Below, in pieces: positions 53,907 to 63,343 of a DNA stretch of 64,000 bases. Source of the stretch: Brevundimonas sp. Leaf363 (lineage in GTDB: Bacteria > Pseudomonadota > Alphaproteobacteria > Caulobacterales > Caulobacteraceae); NCBI RefSeq assembly GCF_001424025.1, contig NZ_LMPZ01000002.1, positions 1,106,702 to 1,170,701 of the forward strand, written 5' to 3'. The position numbers and the translations under genes were made by a program. Every line of letters begins with the position of its first letter. Within the stretch, counting starts at the first letter, position 1. Below the pieces are notes generated by a model, which was given only the letters and a program-made list of their open reading frames with translations, did no database searches and was not told the origin of the DNA.

Positions 53907-54863
53907 TTAACGCGGTTCAGTCGCGCCGATCGCGTAGAAGCGCGCGGCCCGCGCCCTGCGGATCTCGTCGGCCGACAGACCCTTCATCGCGTCCAGTTCC
54001 TCGACGAGCACATCGCCGAGCGAGGCGATGGCGGCGGCCGCGTCCGAATGGGCGCCGCCCACGGGTTCGGGCACGATCCGGTCCACGATCTTCAGGGCCA
54101 CCAGATCGGGCGCGGTGATCTTCATGGCCATGGCGGCGTCCCTGGCCCGCGCCGCATCGCGCCAGAGGATCCCGGCCGCACCCTCGGGCGAGATCACCGA
54201 ATAGATGGAGTGTTCGAAGATCAGCACCCGGCTGGCCGCTGCGATGGCGATGGCGCCGCCGGATCCGCCTTCGCCCGTCACCGTGGCGATGGAGGGGACG
54301 CCCAGCGTCAGGCCGCGCTCGGTCGAACGGGCGATGGCTTCGGCCTGCCCGCGCTCCTCGGCGCCGAGGCCCGGATAGGCGCCGGCGGTGTCCACGAAGC
54401 TGAGAACCGGCAAGCCGTATTGCTCGGCCAGGTCCATCAGGCGGACCGCCTTGCGATAGCCCTCGGGCCGCGCCATGCCGAAGTTGTGGGTCAGGCGGCT
54501 GGCGGTGTCGTGGCCCTTTTCCTGGCCCATGATGACGACCGGCCGGCCGCGGAAGCGCGCCAGTCCGCCCAGAATGGCCTGGTCGTCGCCGAATTGTCGG
54601 TCGCCCTTCAGCTCCGTAAAGTTCGTGAACAGGCCGGCGACGAAGTCGATGAAGTGGGGCCGCTGCGGATGGCGGGCGACCTGGGTCTTCATCCAGGGAT
54701 CGAGCGCGCCGTAGGTCTTCTTGCGCAGCTGCGCTGCCTTCTTGCGCAGGCCGTCGATCTCGGCGTCGAACGAGCCGGCCGTCGCGGACAGCAGGTCGAG
54801 CTCCTCGATCTTGGCCTCAAGGTCGGCGATCGGCTTCTCGAAATCGAGGTAGTGCGTGGCCAT
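53907..54863 (-). CDS. accA: Acetyl-CoA carboxylase carboxyltransferase alpha subunit
   Basis: 318 aa. FEKPIADLEAKIEELDLLSA at the N-terminus and KAVRLMDLAEQYGLPVLSFV, DTAGAYPGLGAEERGQAEAI and SVISPEGAAGILWRDA are AccA motifs. It transfers the carboxyl group from biotin to acetyl-CoA in fatty acid synthesis. ATG 54863 is the family start; a TTG three bases before is unlikely. Next to xerD, on the same strand. Confidence 0.96.
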   Translation of the reverse strand: MATHYLDFEKPIADLEAKIEELDLLSATAGSFDAEIDGLRKKAAQLRKKTYGALDPWMKTQVARHPQRPHFIDFVAGLFTNFTELKGDRQFGDDQAILGGLARFRGRPVVIMGQEKGHDTASRLTHNFGMARPEGYRKAVRLMDLAEQYGLPVLSFVDTAGAYPGLGAEERGQAEAIARSTERGLTLGVPSIATVTGEGGSGGAIAIAAASRVLIFEHSIYSVISPEGAAGILWRDAARARDAAMAMKITAPDLVALKIVDRIVPEPVGGAHSDAAAAIASLGDVLVEELDAMKGLSADEIRRARAARFYAIGATEPR

Positions 54864-54947
54864 CAAGGCGTCCAGCTGGGCGCCCAGGGCGGCGCTTTCG
54901 GAAGGCGGCGGAACCTAGAGACCTGAACGCGACGGGGCAAGCCGGGT

Positions 54948-55844
54948 TCACGCATCATCGGAACGCGCCAACGGATGCTTGTCGTTCACCAGCCGGCTGA
55001 GCCGGTCGGTGGCGACGTGGGTGTAGATCTGGGTCGTGCCGATATCGGCGTGGCCCAGCAGGGTCTGGACCACCCGAAGATCGGCGCCGCCCTCCAGCAG
55101 ATGGGTGGCGAAGGCGTGACGCAGGACGTGCGGGCTGACCCGCGCAGGATCGACGCCCGACCGGATCGCGGCCTGATCCAGCAACTGGGCGAAGCGCCGC
55201 GTGGTCAGGGCGCCGCTGGTGGTGGGTGAGGGGAAGAGCCACGGATTGTCCGATCCCTTGGGCAGGGCCGCATCACGCGCCTTCAGCCAGGCCGCCGTGG
55301 CCGCCCGCGCCGCGTCGTTCAGCGGCGCCAACCGCTCCTTGCCGCCCTTGCCGCGCACGATCAGATAGGCCGGGTCGCGCCGCACCGCCTGGACCTTCAG
55401 CCCCAGCAGTTCCGACACGCGCAGGCCCGACGCATAGGCCAGCTCCATCAGCGCGAGCAGCCGCAGGCCCGCCGCGCCCTCCAGCGCGCCGGCCGCCTGG
55501 ATCAGGCCGGTGACCTCCTCCAGCGACAGGACCTTTGGCAGCGGCCGCCCGCGCCTCGGCGCCTCGAGCCGGCGGGACGGGTCGTCAGCGCGCCAGCCCT
55601 CGCTCAGGACGAATCGGTAGAACTGCCGCGCCGCCGAGCGCCGCCGCGACGCCGTCGCCGCCGACAGGCCCCTTCGCGACAGGTCGGCGTACCAGTCTTC
55701 CAGTCCCTCCGCGGTGGCGGTCATCAGGCCGCCGGTCTCGCGGTCGGCCTCCTCCAGATCGCGGCGATAGGCGGACAGGGTGTGGGGCGACGCGTCCCGC
55801 TCCACCGCCATCATCTCCAGAAAGGCCTCGATCTGGGGCGTCAT
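54948..55844 (-). CDS. xerD: Tyrosine recombinase XerD
   Basis: 298 aa. SAM-like N-terminal domain (ASPHTLSAYRRDLEEADRET) and catalytic residues Arg142, Lys166, His239, Arg242, His265 and Tyr274 (IGTTQIYTHV). It resolves chromosome dimers at dif with XerC and FtsK. Size and motifs fit chromosomal XerD, not a phage integrase. It lies upstream of accA and divergent from aroK. Confidence 0.93.
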   Translation of the reverse strand: MTPQIEAFLEMMAVERDASPHTLSAYRRDLEEADRETGGLMTATAEGLEDWYADLSRRGLSAATASRRRSAARQFYRFVLSEGWRADDPSRRLEAPRRGRPLPKVLSLEEVTGLIQAAGALEGAAGLRLLALMELAYASGLRVSELLGLKVQAVRRDPAYLIVRGKGGKERLAPLNDAARAATAAWLKARDAALPKGSDNPWLFPSPTTSGALTTRRFAQLLDQAAIRSGVDPARVSPHVLRHAFATHLLEGGADLRVVQTLLGHADIGTTQIYTHVATDRLSRLVNDKHPLARSDDA

Positions 55845-55936
55845 GAACGCTGGTCGCCCGGCCGCGCTGGTGTAGAGGATGGTCCGACCATGTCTGCTCG
55901 CCTGCGCATACCGACCCGTCCGACGGACCGACGCCC

Positions 55937-56506
55937 ATGAGCGGGGACGTCGCGATTCTCGCCGGGCGCACCATAGCCCTGGTCGGACTGATGGGGGTGG
56001 GCAAATCGTCGATCGGCCGCCGTCTGGCCCAGCGGCTGGGCCTGCCCTTCGCGGATGGCGACACCGAGATCGAGACCGCCGCTGGAATGTCGGTCTCCGA
56101 CATCTTCGCCCAGCTGGGCGAGGCCGAGTTCCGTATCGGCGAGGCGCGCATCATGAAGCGCCTGCTGGAGGGGCCGCCCATCGTTCTGGCCACCGGCGGC
56201 GGCGCCATGCTGAACGCCGAGACACGCGCCCTGATGAAGCAGCGGGCCGTCAGCGTGTGGATGCGCGCCGATCTGGCCGTGATCGCCGAGCGCGTGTCGC
56301 GCCGGGACACCCGACCCTTGCTGCGCGGCAAGGACCCGCTAGAGACGCTGAGGGCGCTGGCCGAGGCGCGCTATCCCATCTACGCCCAGGCCGACGTGAC
56401 CGTGGACGTGGGGTCCGGATCGCATGCTGCGGCGGTCGATCTGATCGTCGAAAACCTGCAGCCGCTGCTCGGCGCCGAAGCACCGCCCGGAGAGAAACAG
56501 GCATGA
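55937..56506 (+). CDS. aroK: Shikimate kinase
   Basis: 189 aa. P-loop [32 protein letters not shown] with the shikimate-binding Asp, ATGGGAMLN and the LID Arg in RDTRPLL. It phosphorylates shikimate in aromatic amino acid biosynthesis. Its stop overlaps aroB as ATGA, the usual aroK-aroB coupling. Confidence 0.95.
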   Translation: MSGDVAILAGRTIALVGLMGVGKSSIGRRLAQRLGLPFADGDTEIETAAGMSVSDIFAQLGEAEFRIGEARIMKRLLEGPPIVLATGGGAMLNAETRALMKQRAVSVWMRADLAVIAERVSRRDTRPLLRGKDPLETLRALAEARYPIYAQADVTVDVGSGSHAAAVDLIVENLQPLLGAEAPPGEKQA

Positions 56507-57606
56507 AGACGCTGGAAGTCTCGGGCGCCGGCTTTCGCCCTTATCAGGTTGCGGTCGGGTCGGGCCTGCTGGCGACGGCCGCGCAGCGCATCGCGCCTTT
56601 CGCCAAGGGTCGCGTGGCGGTGATCAGCGACCAGACGGTGGCCGGCCTCTATGCTGACGCCCTGCTGGACGGACTGCGCGGCACGGGCGCCGAAACGACC
56701 CTGGTCGCCGTGCCGCCGGGCGAGTCGTCCAAGAGCTTTGGTCAGCTGGAACAGGTCATGGACGACCTGTTGGCCTTCGGACTGGATCGGCGCGACCTGG
56801 TGGTGGCGCTGGGCGGCGGTGTGGTGGGCGACCTGGCCGGTCTGGCGGCCGCCCTCTACATGCGCGGCATCGACTTCGTGCAAATCCCCACGACGTTGCT
56901 GGCGCAGGTCGATTCGTCCGTAGGCGGAAAGACGGCGATCGACACCCCGCGCGGCAAGAACATGGTCGGCGCATTCCACCAGCCGCGTCTGGTCCTGGCC
57001 GACATCGACGCCCTGTCGACCCTGCCGGCTAAACAGGTCCGGTCGGGTTGGGCCGAGGTGCTGAAGCATGGCCTGATCTGCGACGCCCCCTTCTTCGACT
57101 GGCTGGCGGGAGAGGGCGCCGGGGGGGCGCGGGGCGATCCGGCGTCGCTGGAGCACGCCGTGGTCCGCTCGGTCGAGATCAAGAGCGCCATCGTCGGCGA
57201 GGATGAGAAGGAGGCGGGCAAGCGCGCCCTGCTGAACCTGGGCCATACCTTTGGGCACGCCATCGAGGCCGAGCTGGGCTTCGAGGAGGCGGCGCTGGCG
57301 CATGGCGAGGCCGTCGCGCTGGGCTGCGCCCTGGCCTTCCGGTTTTCGGCCCGCGAAGGACTGTGCACGGACGATGACGCCCGGCGCGTCGAGGCGGTGC
57401 TGAAGGCCGCCGGCCTGCCGACCCGCCTAAGCGAAGCCGGCCAGTTCGACGCCGATCGCCTGCTGGCCCTCATGGCCGGCGACAAGAAGGCAGAGGGCGG
57501 CGCCCTGACCCTGGTCCTGGCCCGCGCGATCGGCGACGCCTTCGTGGCCAAGGGCGTGGCCGCCGAGCCCGTTCGGGCGTTTCTGAGGGACGAGGGCGCG
57601 ACCTAG
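56503..57606 (+). CDS. aroB: 3-dehydroquinate synthase
   Basis: 367 aa. NAD site in [20 protein letters not shown], metal ligands in [31 protein letters not shown] and HGEAVALGC. It makes 3-dehydroquinate from DAHP. It starts on the aroK stop and shares a CTAG with the convergent zinc-finger gene. Confidence 0.96.
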   Translation: MKTLEVSGAGFRPYQVAVGSGLLATAAQRIAPFAKGRVAVISDQTVAGLYADALLDGLRGTGAETTLVAVPPGESSKSFGQLEQVMDDLLAFGLDRRDLVVALGGGVVGDLAGLAAALYMRGIDFVQIPTTLLAQVDSSVGGKTAIDTPRGKNMVGAFHQPRLVLADIDALSTLPAKQVRSGWAEVLKHGLICDAPFFDWLAGEGAGGARGDPASLEHAVVRSVEIKSAIVGEDEKEAGKRALLNLGHTFGHAIEAELGFEEAALAHGEAVALGCALAFRFSAREGLCTDDDARRVEAVLKAAGLPTRLSEAGQFDADRLLALMAGDKKAEGGALTLVLARAIGDAFVAKGVAAEPVRAFLRDEGAT

Positions 57607-57866
57607 CGCAGCTGGCTGTCCTTGCTGCCGCGCCGATTGATGCCGGTCGCGACGACGCGGCCGTCCCGTTGGGACTGGCACTGAACGCATGTGGTGGCGC
57701 CCGGCATGGCCTTGCGCCGCGCCTCGGGGATGTCGGCGCCACATTCGACGCACTCTTCGGCGCCGTCGCCGACCGGCAGCCGCGATCGCGCGGCCAGCAC
57801 GCCGTCCGTGACCGTATCTTCGATCTGATCCAGGACACCTCCGTCCTGCGTCCATCCGCCGGCCAT
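57603..57866 (-). CDS. DksA/TraR-type C4 zinc-finger protein
   Basis: 87 aa. [20 protein letters not shown] then [12 protein letters not shown] gives Cys39, Cys42, Cys60 and Cys63. The size (YbiI/DksA2-like) is much shorter than DksA; the acidic coiled-coil tip is absent or reduced to [12 protein letters not shown]. Such proteins may bind the RNA polymerase secondary channel. Divergent from the tRNA gene beyond 57866 by 109 bases. Confidence 0.88.
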   Translation of the reverse strand: MAGGWTQDGGVLDQIEDTVTDGVLAARSRLPVGDGAEECVECGADIPEARRKAMPGATTCVQCQSQRDGRVVATGINRRGSKDSQLR

Positions 57867-57975
57867 CGTGGCCTCCCGTTCCGCGCTTCGTCAGCCCGAC
57901 ATATAGGAAGCCGGACGCGGCCCCGCAGGTTCCGACCGAAGGATCGGCGGTCCCATGGCGATGTCATGAGGGGGG

Positions 57976-58052
57976 TGGCGCACCCGAGAGGATTCGAACC
58001 TCTGACCCCTGCCTTCGGAGGGCAGTACTCTATCCAGCTGAGCTACGGGTGC
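57976..58052 (-). tRNA. tRNA-Arg (anticodon CCG)
   Basis: 77 nt with encoded CCA. On the minus strand the acceptor arms GCACCCG and CGGGTGC pair, D-arm GCTCAGCTGGATAGAGTAC, anticodon stem CTGCC/GGCAG around CTCCGAA (CCG at 34-36), and T-arm GAGGTTCGAATCCTC. It reads CGG codons, which are common in this GC-rich genome. No integrase or repeat lies at its 3' end. Confidence 0.96.
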
Positions 58053-58155
58053 CTGCGCGGCGGCCTTCCTAGGGGAAACCACCGGGGAAGGGAAGCGGCT
58101 TGCGCTTGGCGCGCCCGGCGACGCGGGATAAGCCGGGGGCAGACCCGGAGTTCCG

Positions 58156-59436
58156 ATGCGCAGCCTGATCCTAGCCCTGATCGCCAGCCTGTTCGCCGCC
58201 GCCTGCGCGACGACGCCGGTTCCCGCCAGCCACAGCGGCCTGGATGGGGCGGCCGAGGATTACGTCAAGCTGATCCTGCGCATCGGCGAGCACGAGGCGG
58301 GCTATGTCGACGCCTATTACGGCCCGGCGGAGTGGGCCGAGGAGGCCAAGGCCGATCCCGGCACGGTGGCCACCACGAAGGCTCAGGCCGACGCCCTGCT
58401 GGCGCGGTTGAAGGCCCTGCCGGTCCCGTCCGACCCCATGCTGGCCCAGCGCCGCGCCTATCTGATCGCGCACGTCTCGGCGGCCGAGGCGCGGCTACGG
58501 ATGCTGGCGGGCGAGCGGCTGTCGTTCGCGGACGAGGCCTACGCCATGTTCGGCGTGCGGCCCGAGCTGAAGCCGCTCAGCGACTATGATCCTGTCCTGG
58601 CGGAACTCGACGCCCTGGTCCCCGGGCCTGGCCCGCTGGTCGACCGCATCACCGCCTTCCGGGCCGCGTTCGCGATCCCCAAGGACCGGATCGAGACGGT
58701 CATGCACCGCGCCATCGCCGAGTGCCGCGCCCGTACCGCGCGCCACATCACCCTGCCGACGAACGAGAGCTTTACCCTGGCGCTTGTGGGCGACAAGCCG
58801 TGGTCGGGGTACAACTACTACGAAGGCGGGGCCGCCAGCCGGATCGAGATCAACACCGACTTCCCCATCTACACCGAGCGGGCGATCGACCTGGGGTGCC
58901 ACGAAGGCTACCCCGGCCACCACGTCTATAACGCGCTGCTGGAACAGACTTTCGTGCGCGACCGCGGCTGGGTCGAGATGAGCGTCTATCCGCTGTTCAG
59001 CCCCATGAGCTTCATCGCCGAGGGCAGCGCCAACTACGGCATCGATCTGGCTTTCCCCGGGTACGAGGACACGGCGTTCGAGCGGGACGTGCTGATGCCG
59101 CTGGCGGGTCTGGCGCCCGCCGACGTGGAGAAGAAGAACCGCATCCTGGACCTGACGCGGCGGCTGGCGCGGGCGGAATACACCATCGCCGACGACTATC
59201 TGGCGGGCCGCATCAGCCGCGAGCAGGCGGCGGCGCTGATCTCCAGATACTCGGTCACGGCGCCGGACAAGGCGGCACAGCGGGTGCGCTTCATCGACAC
59301 CTACCGCAGCTACATCATCAACTACGGCCTGGGCCGCGACACGGTGCAGGCCTGGGTCGAGGGGCAGGGGCCGGATCACTGGCGCGGCATGCAAACCCTG
59401 CTGTCCAGCCAGATTCTGCCGGTCGACATCCTGTGA
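58156..59436 (+). CDS. DUF885-family lipoprotein (putative metallopeptidase-like)
   Basis: 426 aa. Lipobox ending at Cys17 ([10 protein letters not shown]). Family motif [18 protein letters not shown] with His249, Glu250, His254 and His255, a variant of HExx[21 protein letters not shown] and [19 protein letters not shown] occur toward the C-terminus. DUF885 proteins are thought to be exported peptidases. Its stop overlaps the next gene (GTGA). Confidence 0.85.
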   Translation: MRSLILALIASLFAAACATTPVPASHSGLDGAAEDYVKLILRIGEHEAGYVDAYYGPAEWAEEAKADPGTVATTKAQADALLARLKALPVPSDPMLAQRRAYLIAHVSAAEARLRMLAGERLSFADEAYAMFGVRPELKPLSDYDPVLAELDALVPGPGPLVDRITAFRAAFAIPKDRIETVMHRAIAECRARTARHITLPTNESFTLALVGDKPWSGYNYYEGGAASRIEINTDFPIYTERAIDLGCHEGYPGHHVYNALLEQTFVRDRGWVEMSVYPLFSPMSFIAEGSANYGIDLAFPGYEDTAFERDVLMPLAGLAPADVEKKNRILDLTRRLARAEYTIADDYLAGRISREQAAALISRYSVTAPDKAAQRVRFIDTYRSYIINYGLGRDTVQAWVEGQGPDHWRGMQTLLSSQILPVDIL

Positions 59437-60029
59437 CGGAGGCCTGGCTGGCGACGCGTCCGCTCCAGGATCGCTTCGTTCGGCTGGAGCCGTTCACCGA
59501 CGCACTGCGGGACGATGTCCGCGCCGCCCTCGATTGCGATCCCGAAGCCTGGTCGATCATGGTCGCCGCCGCCTGGGGGCCGCACTTCGACGGATGGTGG
59601 GACAGCGCGGTCGCGGCCATGTCGGCCGGGTCGCGCATCGCCTACGCCGTGCGCCGTTTGTCGGACGGCGTCGTGGTCGGCACGACCAGCCTCTATGAGA
59701 TCACGCCCGCCTATCGTCGCTGCGAGATCGGTTCGACCTTCTATCGACCGGACGCGCGGGGCGGGCCCGTCAACCCGGCGTGCAAACGCCTGCTGCTGAC
59801 CCACGCCTTCGACGCCGGCGCCGTGCGGGTCGAGATCATCACCGACGCCATCAACCCCCAGAGCATGGCGGCCATCGCCAAACTCGGAGCCAAACCCGAG
59901 GGCGTTCTGCGCAAGCACAAGATTACCTGGACCGGCCGCGCCCGCGACACCGCCGTCTTCGCCGTCATCGACGACGACTGGCCCGAGGGTCGCGCCGGGC
60001 TGGACGCGAGGCTGGCGGCGTTCGCCTGA
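59433..60029 (+). CDS. GNAT acetyltransferase, RimJ/RimL-like
   Basis: 198 aa from GTG 59433, which overlaps the previous stop. TRPLQDRFVRLEPFTDALRD, then CEIGSTFYRPDARGGPVNPA and AVRVEIITDAINPQSMAAIA with GAKPEGVLRKHKITWTGRAR are RimJ/L-like. It may acetylate an N-terminus or small amine. Substrate unknown. Confidence 0.88.
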   Translation: MTEAWLATRPLQDRFVRLEPFTDALRDDVRAALDCDPEAWSIMVAAAWGPHFDGWWDSAVAAMSAGSRIAYAVRRLSDGVVVGTTSLYEITPAYRRCEIGSTFYRPDARGGPVNPACKRLLLTHAFDAGAVRVEIITDAINPQSMAAIAKLGAKPEGVLRKHKITWTGRARDTAVFAVIDDDWPEGRAGLDARLAAFA

Positions 60030-60079
60030 ATCGCTAAGGTGCCGACCAACGGCGCATAGACGCCGGCGGAGGAGCAGGC

Positions 60080-60610
60080 ATGGCGCGGCTGATGTTCGGA
60101 CTGAACCAGTCTCTGGATGGCTACATCGACCACACGTCGTTCGCGCCGGAGCCGGCGATGTTCGACTACTTCGTCGAGGACATGAAGGCGCTCAGCGGCA
60201 GCCTCTATGGCCGCCGGATGTACGAGGTCATGCGCTACTGGGACGATGACCAGCCGGATTGGGACGAACCCCGACGCGCCTTCGCCCGGGCCTGGCGCAA
60301 GCAGCCGAAATGGGTCGTGTCGCGCACGCTGAAAGAGGTCGGGCCCAATGCGACCCTGATCTCCGAAGACATCGAGGCCGCGGTGGCCGAGGTGAAGGCC
60401 GACGTCGAAGGCGTCATGGAGGTGGCGGGGCCGGAGCTGGCCGCCAGCCTTTTCCACACCGGCCTGATCGACGAATACCGCATCTATCTGCACCCCGCCG
60501 TGGTGGGCGCGGGCAAGCCCTTCTTCGCCGCCACCCCGCCCCCGCTGACCCTTCTGGCCGTCGACCGTATCGGCGAACAGGCCGTCCGACTTAGGTATGT
60601 CCCCGCATGA
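60080..60610 (+). CDS. Dihydrofolate reductase family protein (RibD_C-type)
   Basis: 176 aa. LMFGLNQSLDGYIDHTSFAP, GRRMYEVMRYWDD and VMEVAGPELAASLFHTGLID are typical of the YyaP/YwjB-like DHFR superfamily, and RIYLHPAVVGAGKPFFA near the C-terminus. These bind NADPH but are not true folate DHFRs; substrates unknown. It ends on the ATGA that starts the chitinase gene. Confidence 0.88.
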   Translation: MARLMFGLNQSLDGYIDHTSFAPEPAMFDYFVEDMKALSGSLYGRRMYEVMRYWDDDQPDWDEPRRAFARAWRKQPKWVVSRTLKEVGPNATLISEDIEAAVAEVKADVEGVMEVAGPELAASLFHTGLIDEYRIYLHPAVVGAGKPFFAATPPPLTLLAVDRIGEQAVRLRYVPA

Positions 60611-61653
60611 TCGCCAAACTGCTGAAGCGCCTCGCCGCGCCCCTGATCCTGATGCCGGCTCTGGCCGGAGGCGTCGCCCACGCGGCCGACCGGCCCGTCC
60701 TGGTCGGCTATATCCAGACATCGCATATCGCCGAGAGGCTGCCGCGCATCGACCTGGCCGCCTACACCCACATCAACATCGCCTTCGCCAATCCGGACGC
60801 GACCGGCGCCCTGGTGGCGGCTGACGGCAAGATGACCTGCATGAGCAGCGTGCAGGAAGGGCTAGCCGGCTCGCTGGAGGATATCCGGGCCGCCGTCGCG
60901 GCCGGTCACGCGGCGGGCGCCAAGGTGTCGATCTCGCTGGGCGGCGGCTGGATCCCGACCTGTTCGGGGAACTGGGCGACCCTGCTGGACGAGCCGATGC
61001 GGGATACGGTCGTAAGGGCGCTGGTCGATCTGGTGGAGCGTACCGGGCTGGACGGCGTCGACGTCGACATCGAGGGCGCGCTGCTGACCCAGATCGATGA
61101 GGCGGGCGACTACACGCCCTTCATCGCCGCGCTCAGCGCCGAGCTGAAGGCGCGTGGCAAGCTGCTGACCTGCGCCACCGCGTCGTACGAGGGCGGCATG
61201 ATCCCGGTCTCGTCCATCCCCTATTTCGACCTGGTCAACGTCATGGCCTACGACGCGGTCGGGACCTGGTGGGGCGAGCCGGGCGACGAGCACTCGCCCT
61301 ATTCGCAGGCCGAGGCCGACATGGCCCTGTGGCGCGCGCGGGGCGTGGCCAAGGACCGGCTGGTGCTGGGCGTGCCCTTCTACGGCTATGGCTTCGGCGC
61401 GCTGAAGGACGGCTATGACTACCGCGAGATCGCCGCGCGCTTTGGCGATCGGATGGAGGGCGACGTGGTCGGTCAGCGCTGCGCCACGTGCGACTACATC
61501 ACCTTCAACGGCGTCGAGACCCTGCGGCGGAAGGCGCGCCTGGCGATGGAGCAGGGCGCCGGGGTGATGGTCTGGGAGATTTCGCAGGACACCGACGAGG
61601 GGCTGCTGCTGCGGACGCTGAGGGAAGGTCTCGGCGTCGCGATTGCGCCGTAG
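60607..61653 (+). CDS. Glycoside hydrolase family 18 (chitinase-like), secreted
   Basis: 348 aa. Signal MIAKLLKRLAAPLILMPALA to AHA-A. GH18 barrel: YTHINIAFANPD, KVSISLGGGW and the catalytic GLDGVDVDIEG with Asp154 and Glu156, later FDLVNVMAYDAVGTWWGEPG and AGVMVWEISQD. It should cleave chitin or related beta-1,4-GlcNAc glycans, or bind them. It is coupled (ATGA) to the DHFR-like gene. Confidence 0.9.
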   Translation: MIAKLLKRLAAPLILMPALAGGVAHAADRPVLVGYIQTSHIAERLPRIDLAAYTHINIAFANPDATGALVAADGKMTCMSSVQEGLAGSLEDIRAAVAAGHAAGAKVSISLGGGWIPTCSGNWATLLDEPMRDTVVRALVDLVERTGLDGVDVDIEGALLTQIDEAGDYTPFIAALSAELKARGKLLTCATASYEGGMIPVSSIPYFDLVNVMAYDAVGTWWGEPGDEHSPYSQAEADMALWRARGVAKDRLVLGVPFYGYGFGALKDGYDYREIAARFGDRMEGDVVGQRCATCDYITFNGVETLRRKARLAMEQGAGVMVWEISQDTDEGLLLRTLREGLGVAIAP

Positions 61654-61659
61654 CTGGTC

Positions 61660-62334
61660 ATGCGGGCACTCGTTGGGGCTTTGGTTCTGATGGTCGGCGC
61701 CTCGGCCGCGACTCCGCTGGACCGCACGCCGCCGCAACTGCCGGGTCTGGGCTGTCCCTCATTCGATCAGGTGGATCGAAGGTTCTCACCCGTTCGGATC
61801 GACGACTACGAAGACGCGCTCCGCTTTGATGATGTCTGGCGACGCTGGGCGGCGGGCGAACTGCCGCCGGCTGTGCAGGCCGCTCGCCCGGACGTCTTCA
61901 TCCACATTCTGGCTAGCGCCCCGTCGCTTTCAACCGATGTCGGACATGAGCTTGTCGCACGTCGTTTCGGCGATGCCTGGGAACTGTCGATCCGCACGAG
62001 CTACGAGGCGGGGCGCTTCGGGCCATGGCGACGCGCGAGTCTGCCGACGGAAGCAGGAGCGAAGGTGAACGCGGTTCTGGACGACGCCTGTCTGTGGTCC
62101 GCGCCTCGCTTTCTGGAAACCTACACCCGGCTGAAGAACGGCCGGACCGTGATGGTGACCGATGGGCCCATGACCTACTACGACGTTCGCGTGGGCGGGC
62201 GACGGTGGGGTGGCTTGCACCTGTCGAGGCAAGTCTCGCCGCCGTGGCGATTGCGCTCCGTACTGGTCGATGGCGTCACGGGAAGCCAGTCTTGGCCGGC
62301 GCCGGACATCGGCTCAGCCGAGTCTACGCTGTGA
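61660..62334 (+). CDS. Exported protein of unknown function
   Basis: 224 aa. Signal MRALVGALVLMVGASAA then a mature part with LPGLGCPSFDQVDRRFSPVR and YDVRVGGRRWGGLHLSRQ. No recognised domain; it lies just after the GH18 gene (6 bases), so probably in the same operon. Two cysteines may bond. Confidence 0.65.
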   Translation: MRALVGALVLMVGASAATPLDRTPPQLPGLGCPSFDQVDRRFSPVRIDDYEDALRFDDVWRRWAAGELPPAVQAARPDVFIHILASAPSLSTDVGHELVARRFGDAWELSIRTSYEAGRFGPWRRASLPTEAGAKVNAVLDDACLWSAPRFLETYTRLKNGRTVMVTDGPMTYYDVRVGGRRWGGLHLSRQVSPPWRLRSVLVDGVTGSQSWPAPDIGSAESTL

Positions 62335-62345
62335 CTTGAACGCGG

Positions 62346-62762
62346 TCAGTCCACCGCCCGGCAGTCTGTCGGTTCCCGCCCGTCGGCGGTCCAGGTGGCC
62401 ATGACGCCCTTGCCGCGGAGCTCGTAGCCGGAGGCGCGGTACCAGATGCCGTCGGCGGCGCGTTCCTGAAACAGGTCGGTCGCTTCGCCGTTCGAGTTGC
62501 GGACGGTCGCCATCTGGCGCGGGTTGTCGAAGTCGACCGACAGTCGCTCGCCGTTGTTGCACAGGTAGACGGCGCGGATGACGCGGTTCAGGGCGCGGTC
62601 CTGCTGCTCTGCGCCGGTGCGACGGCGCGCGGTCTGGGCTTCTATGGCGCGCGCCTTCACCTCGTCGCCTGACGTCGGCGCGTCGGCAGGCTTCTGGCTG
62701 CAGGCGGCGCCCAGAAGGATGAGACCGACGACGCCAATGGCGCAGGGCGTGACCGTCCTCAT
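62346..62762 (-). CDS. MliC-like lipoprotein (putative C-type lysozyme inhibitor)
   Basis: 138 aa. Lipidated signal ending LLGAAC. The mature C-terminal ~75 residues read VYLCNNGERLSVDFDNPRQM, then YRASGYELRGKGVMATWTAD ending DC, matching the MliC/PliC fold: two cysteines and the SGxxY loop that plugs lysozyme. ATG 62762 overlaps the stop of a 21-codon ORF just upstream (ATGA). Convergent with the exported-protein gene 11 bases away. Confidence 0.75.
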   Translation of the reverse strand: MRTVTPCAIGVVGLILLGAACSQKPADAPTSGDEVKARAIEAQTARRRTGAEQQDRALNRVIRAVYLCNNGERLSVDFDNPRQMATVRNSNGEATDLFQERAADGIWYRASGYELRGKGVMATWTADGREPTDCRAVD

Positions 62763-62824
62763 CGAATGAGGATCATCCAGGTGGTCATTCCCAGGATGGC
62801 GAGGGCGAAGAGAGCGTGTTTCAT
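62759..62824 (-). CDS. Candidate 21-residue hydrophobic membrane peptide
   Basis: ATG 62824 opens a 21-codon frame that starts MKHALFALAIL and ends MILIR, one basic residue at each end and a hydrophobic core long enough for a single membrane helix. Its TGA overlaps the ATG of the MliC-like gene (ATGA). AGG lies about eight bases upstream, a weak Shine-Dalgarno. It may be a real microprotein or a leader that couples translation. Too short for usual calling. Confidence 0.5.
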   Translation of the reverse strand: MKHALFALAILGMTTWMILIR

Positions 62825-62860
62825 GTCGGAGCCTGGGCCACGGGGTGGCGACTGGTCCGG

Positions 62861-63343
62861 TTAACGTCGGCTGGACGACACCGTTCCGCGACGGGCGCGA
62901 AAGAAGCCCTTCAGCATGTCGGACGCGGCCTCGGCCTCGACGCCGCCTTCGACCTGGGGCCGCCAGTGACAGGTCGGCTGTTCGAACAGGCGGGGACCAT
63001 GCACGACGGCGCCGCCCTTGGGGTCGTCGGCGGCCCAGACCACGCGGGCGATCCGGGCGTGGCTGATGGCCCCGGCGCACATGGCGCACGGCTCCAGCGT
63101 CGCATAGAGGGTCAGGCCGCCCAGCCGGTAGTTGCCGCGCGCAGACGCCGCCTGACGCAGGGCCAGAATCTCTGCGTGGGCTGTGGGATCGGAGCGGTCG
63201 ATGGGGGCGTTGGCGCCCGCTCCGACCACCTCTCCGGTCGCCTCATCGACCACGACGGCGCCCACGGGAACCTCTCCGAGGTCCGCCGCCGCTTGCGCGA
63301 GGTCGAGCGCCATGCGCATGAACCGCAAATCATGGTCCGCCAT
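62861..63343 (-). CDS. tadA: tRNA adenosine-34 deaminase
   Basis: 160 aa. Cytidine/adenosine deaminase fold with HAE (His56, Glu58) and PCAMC (Cys86, Cys89), and GEVPVGAVVVD at the start of the core. It converts A34 to inosine in tRNA-Arg(ACG). ATG 63343 would overlap the divergent RluB start by 12 bases; ATG 63319 (MRMALDLAQ) avoids this and still has the whole core. The tail beyond 150 (SSSRR) is not conserved. Confidence 0.94.
   Translation of the reverse strand: MADHDLRFMRMALDLAQAAADLGEVPVGAVVVDEATGEVVGAGANAPIDRSDPTAHAEILALRQAASARGNYRLGGLTLYATLEPCAMCAGAISHARIARVVWAADDPKGGAVVHGPRLFEQPTCHWRPQVEGGVEAEAASDMLKGFFRARRGTVSSSRR

Noticed and set aside
54948..58052. XerD plus tRNA-Arg as an integration site of a mobile element
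   Set aside because: XerD is the housekeeping recombinase beside accA. No direct repeat of the tRNA 3' end, no phage genes and normal composition.
62763..63089. N-terminal extension of the MliC-like frame to 63089
   Set aside because: It runs antisense through tadA and buries the signal peptide; the start at 62762 is favoured.
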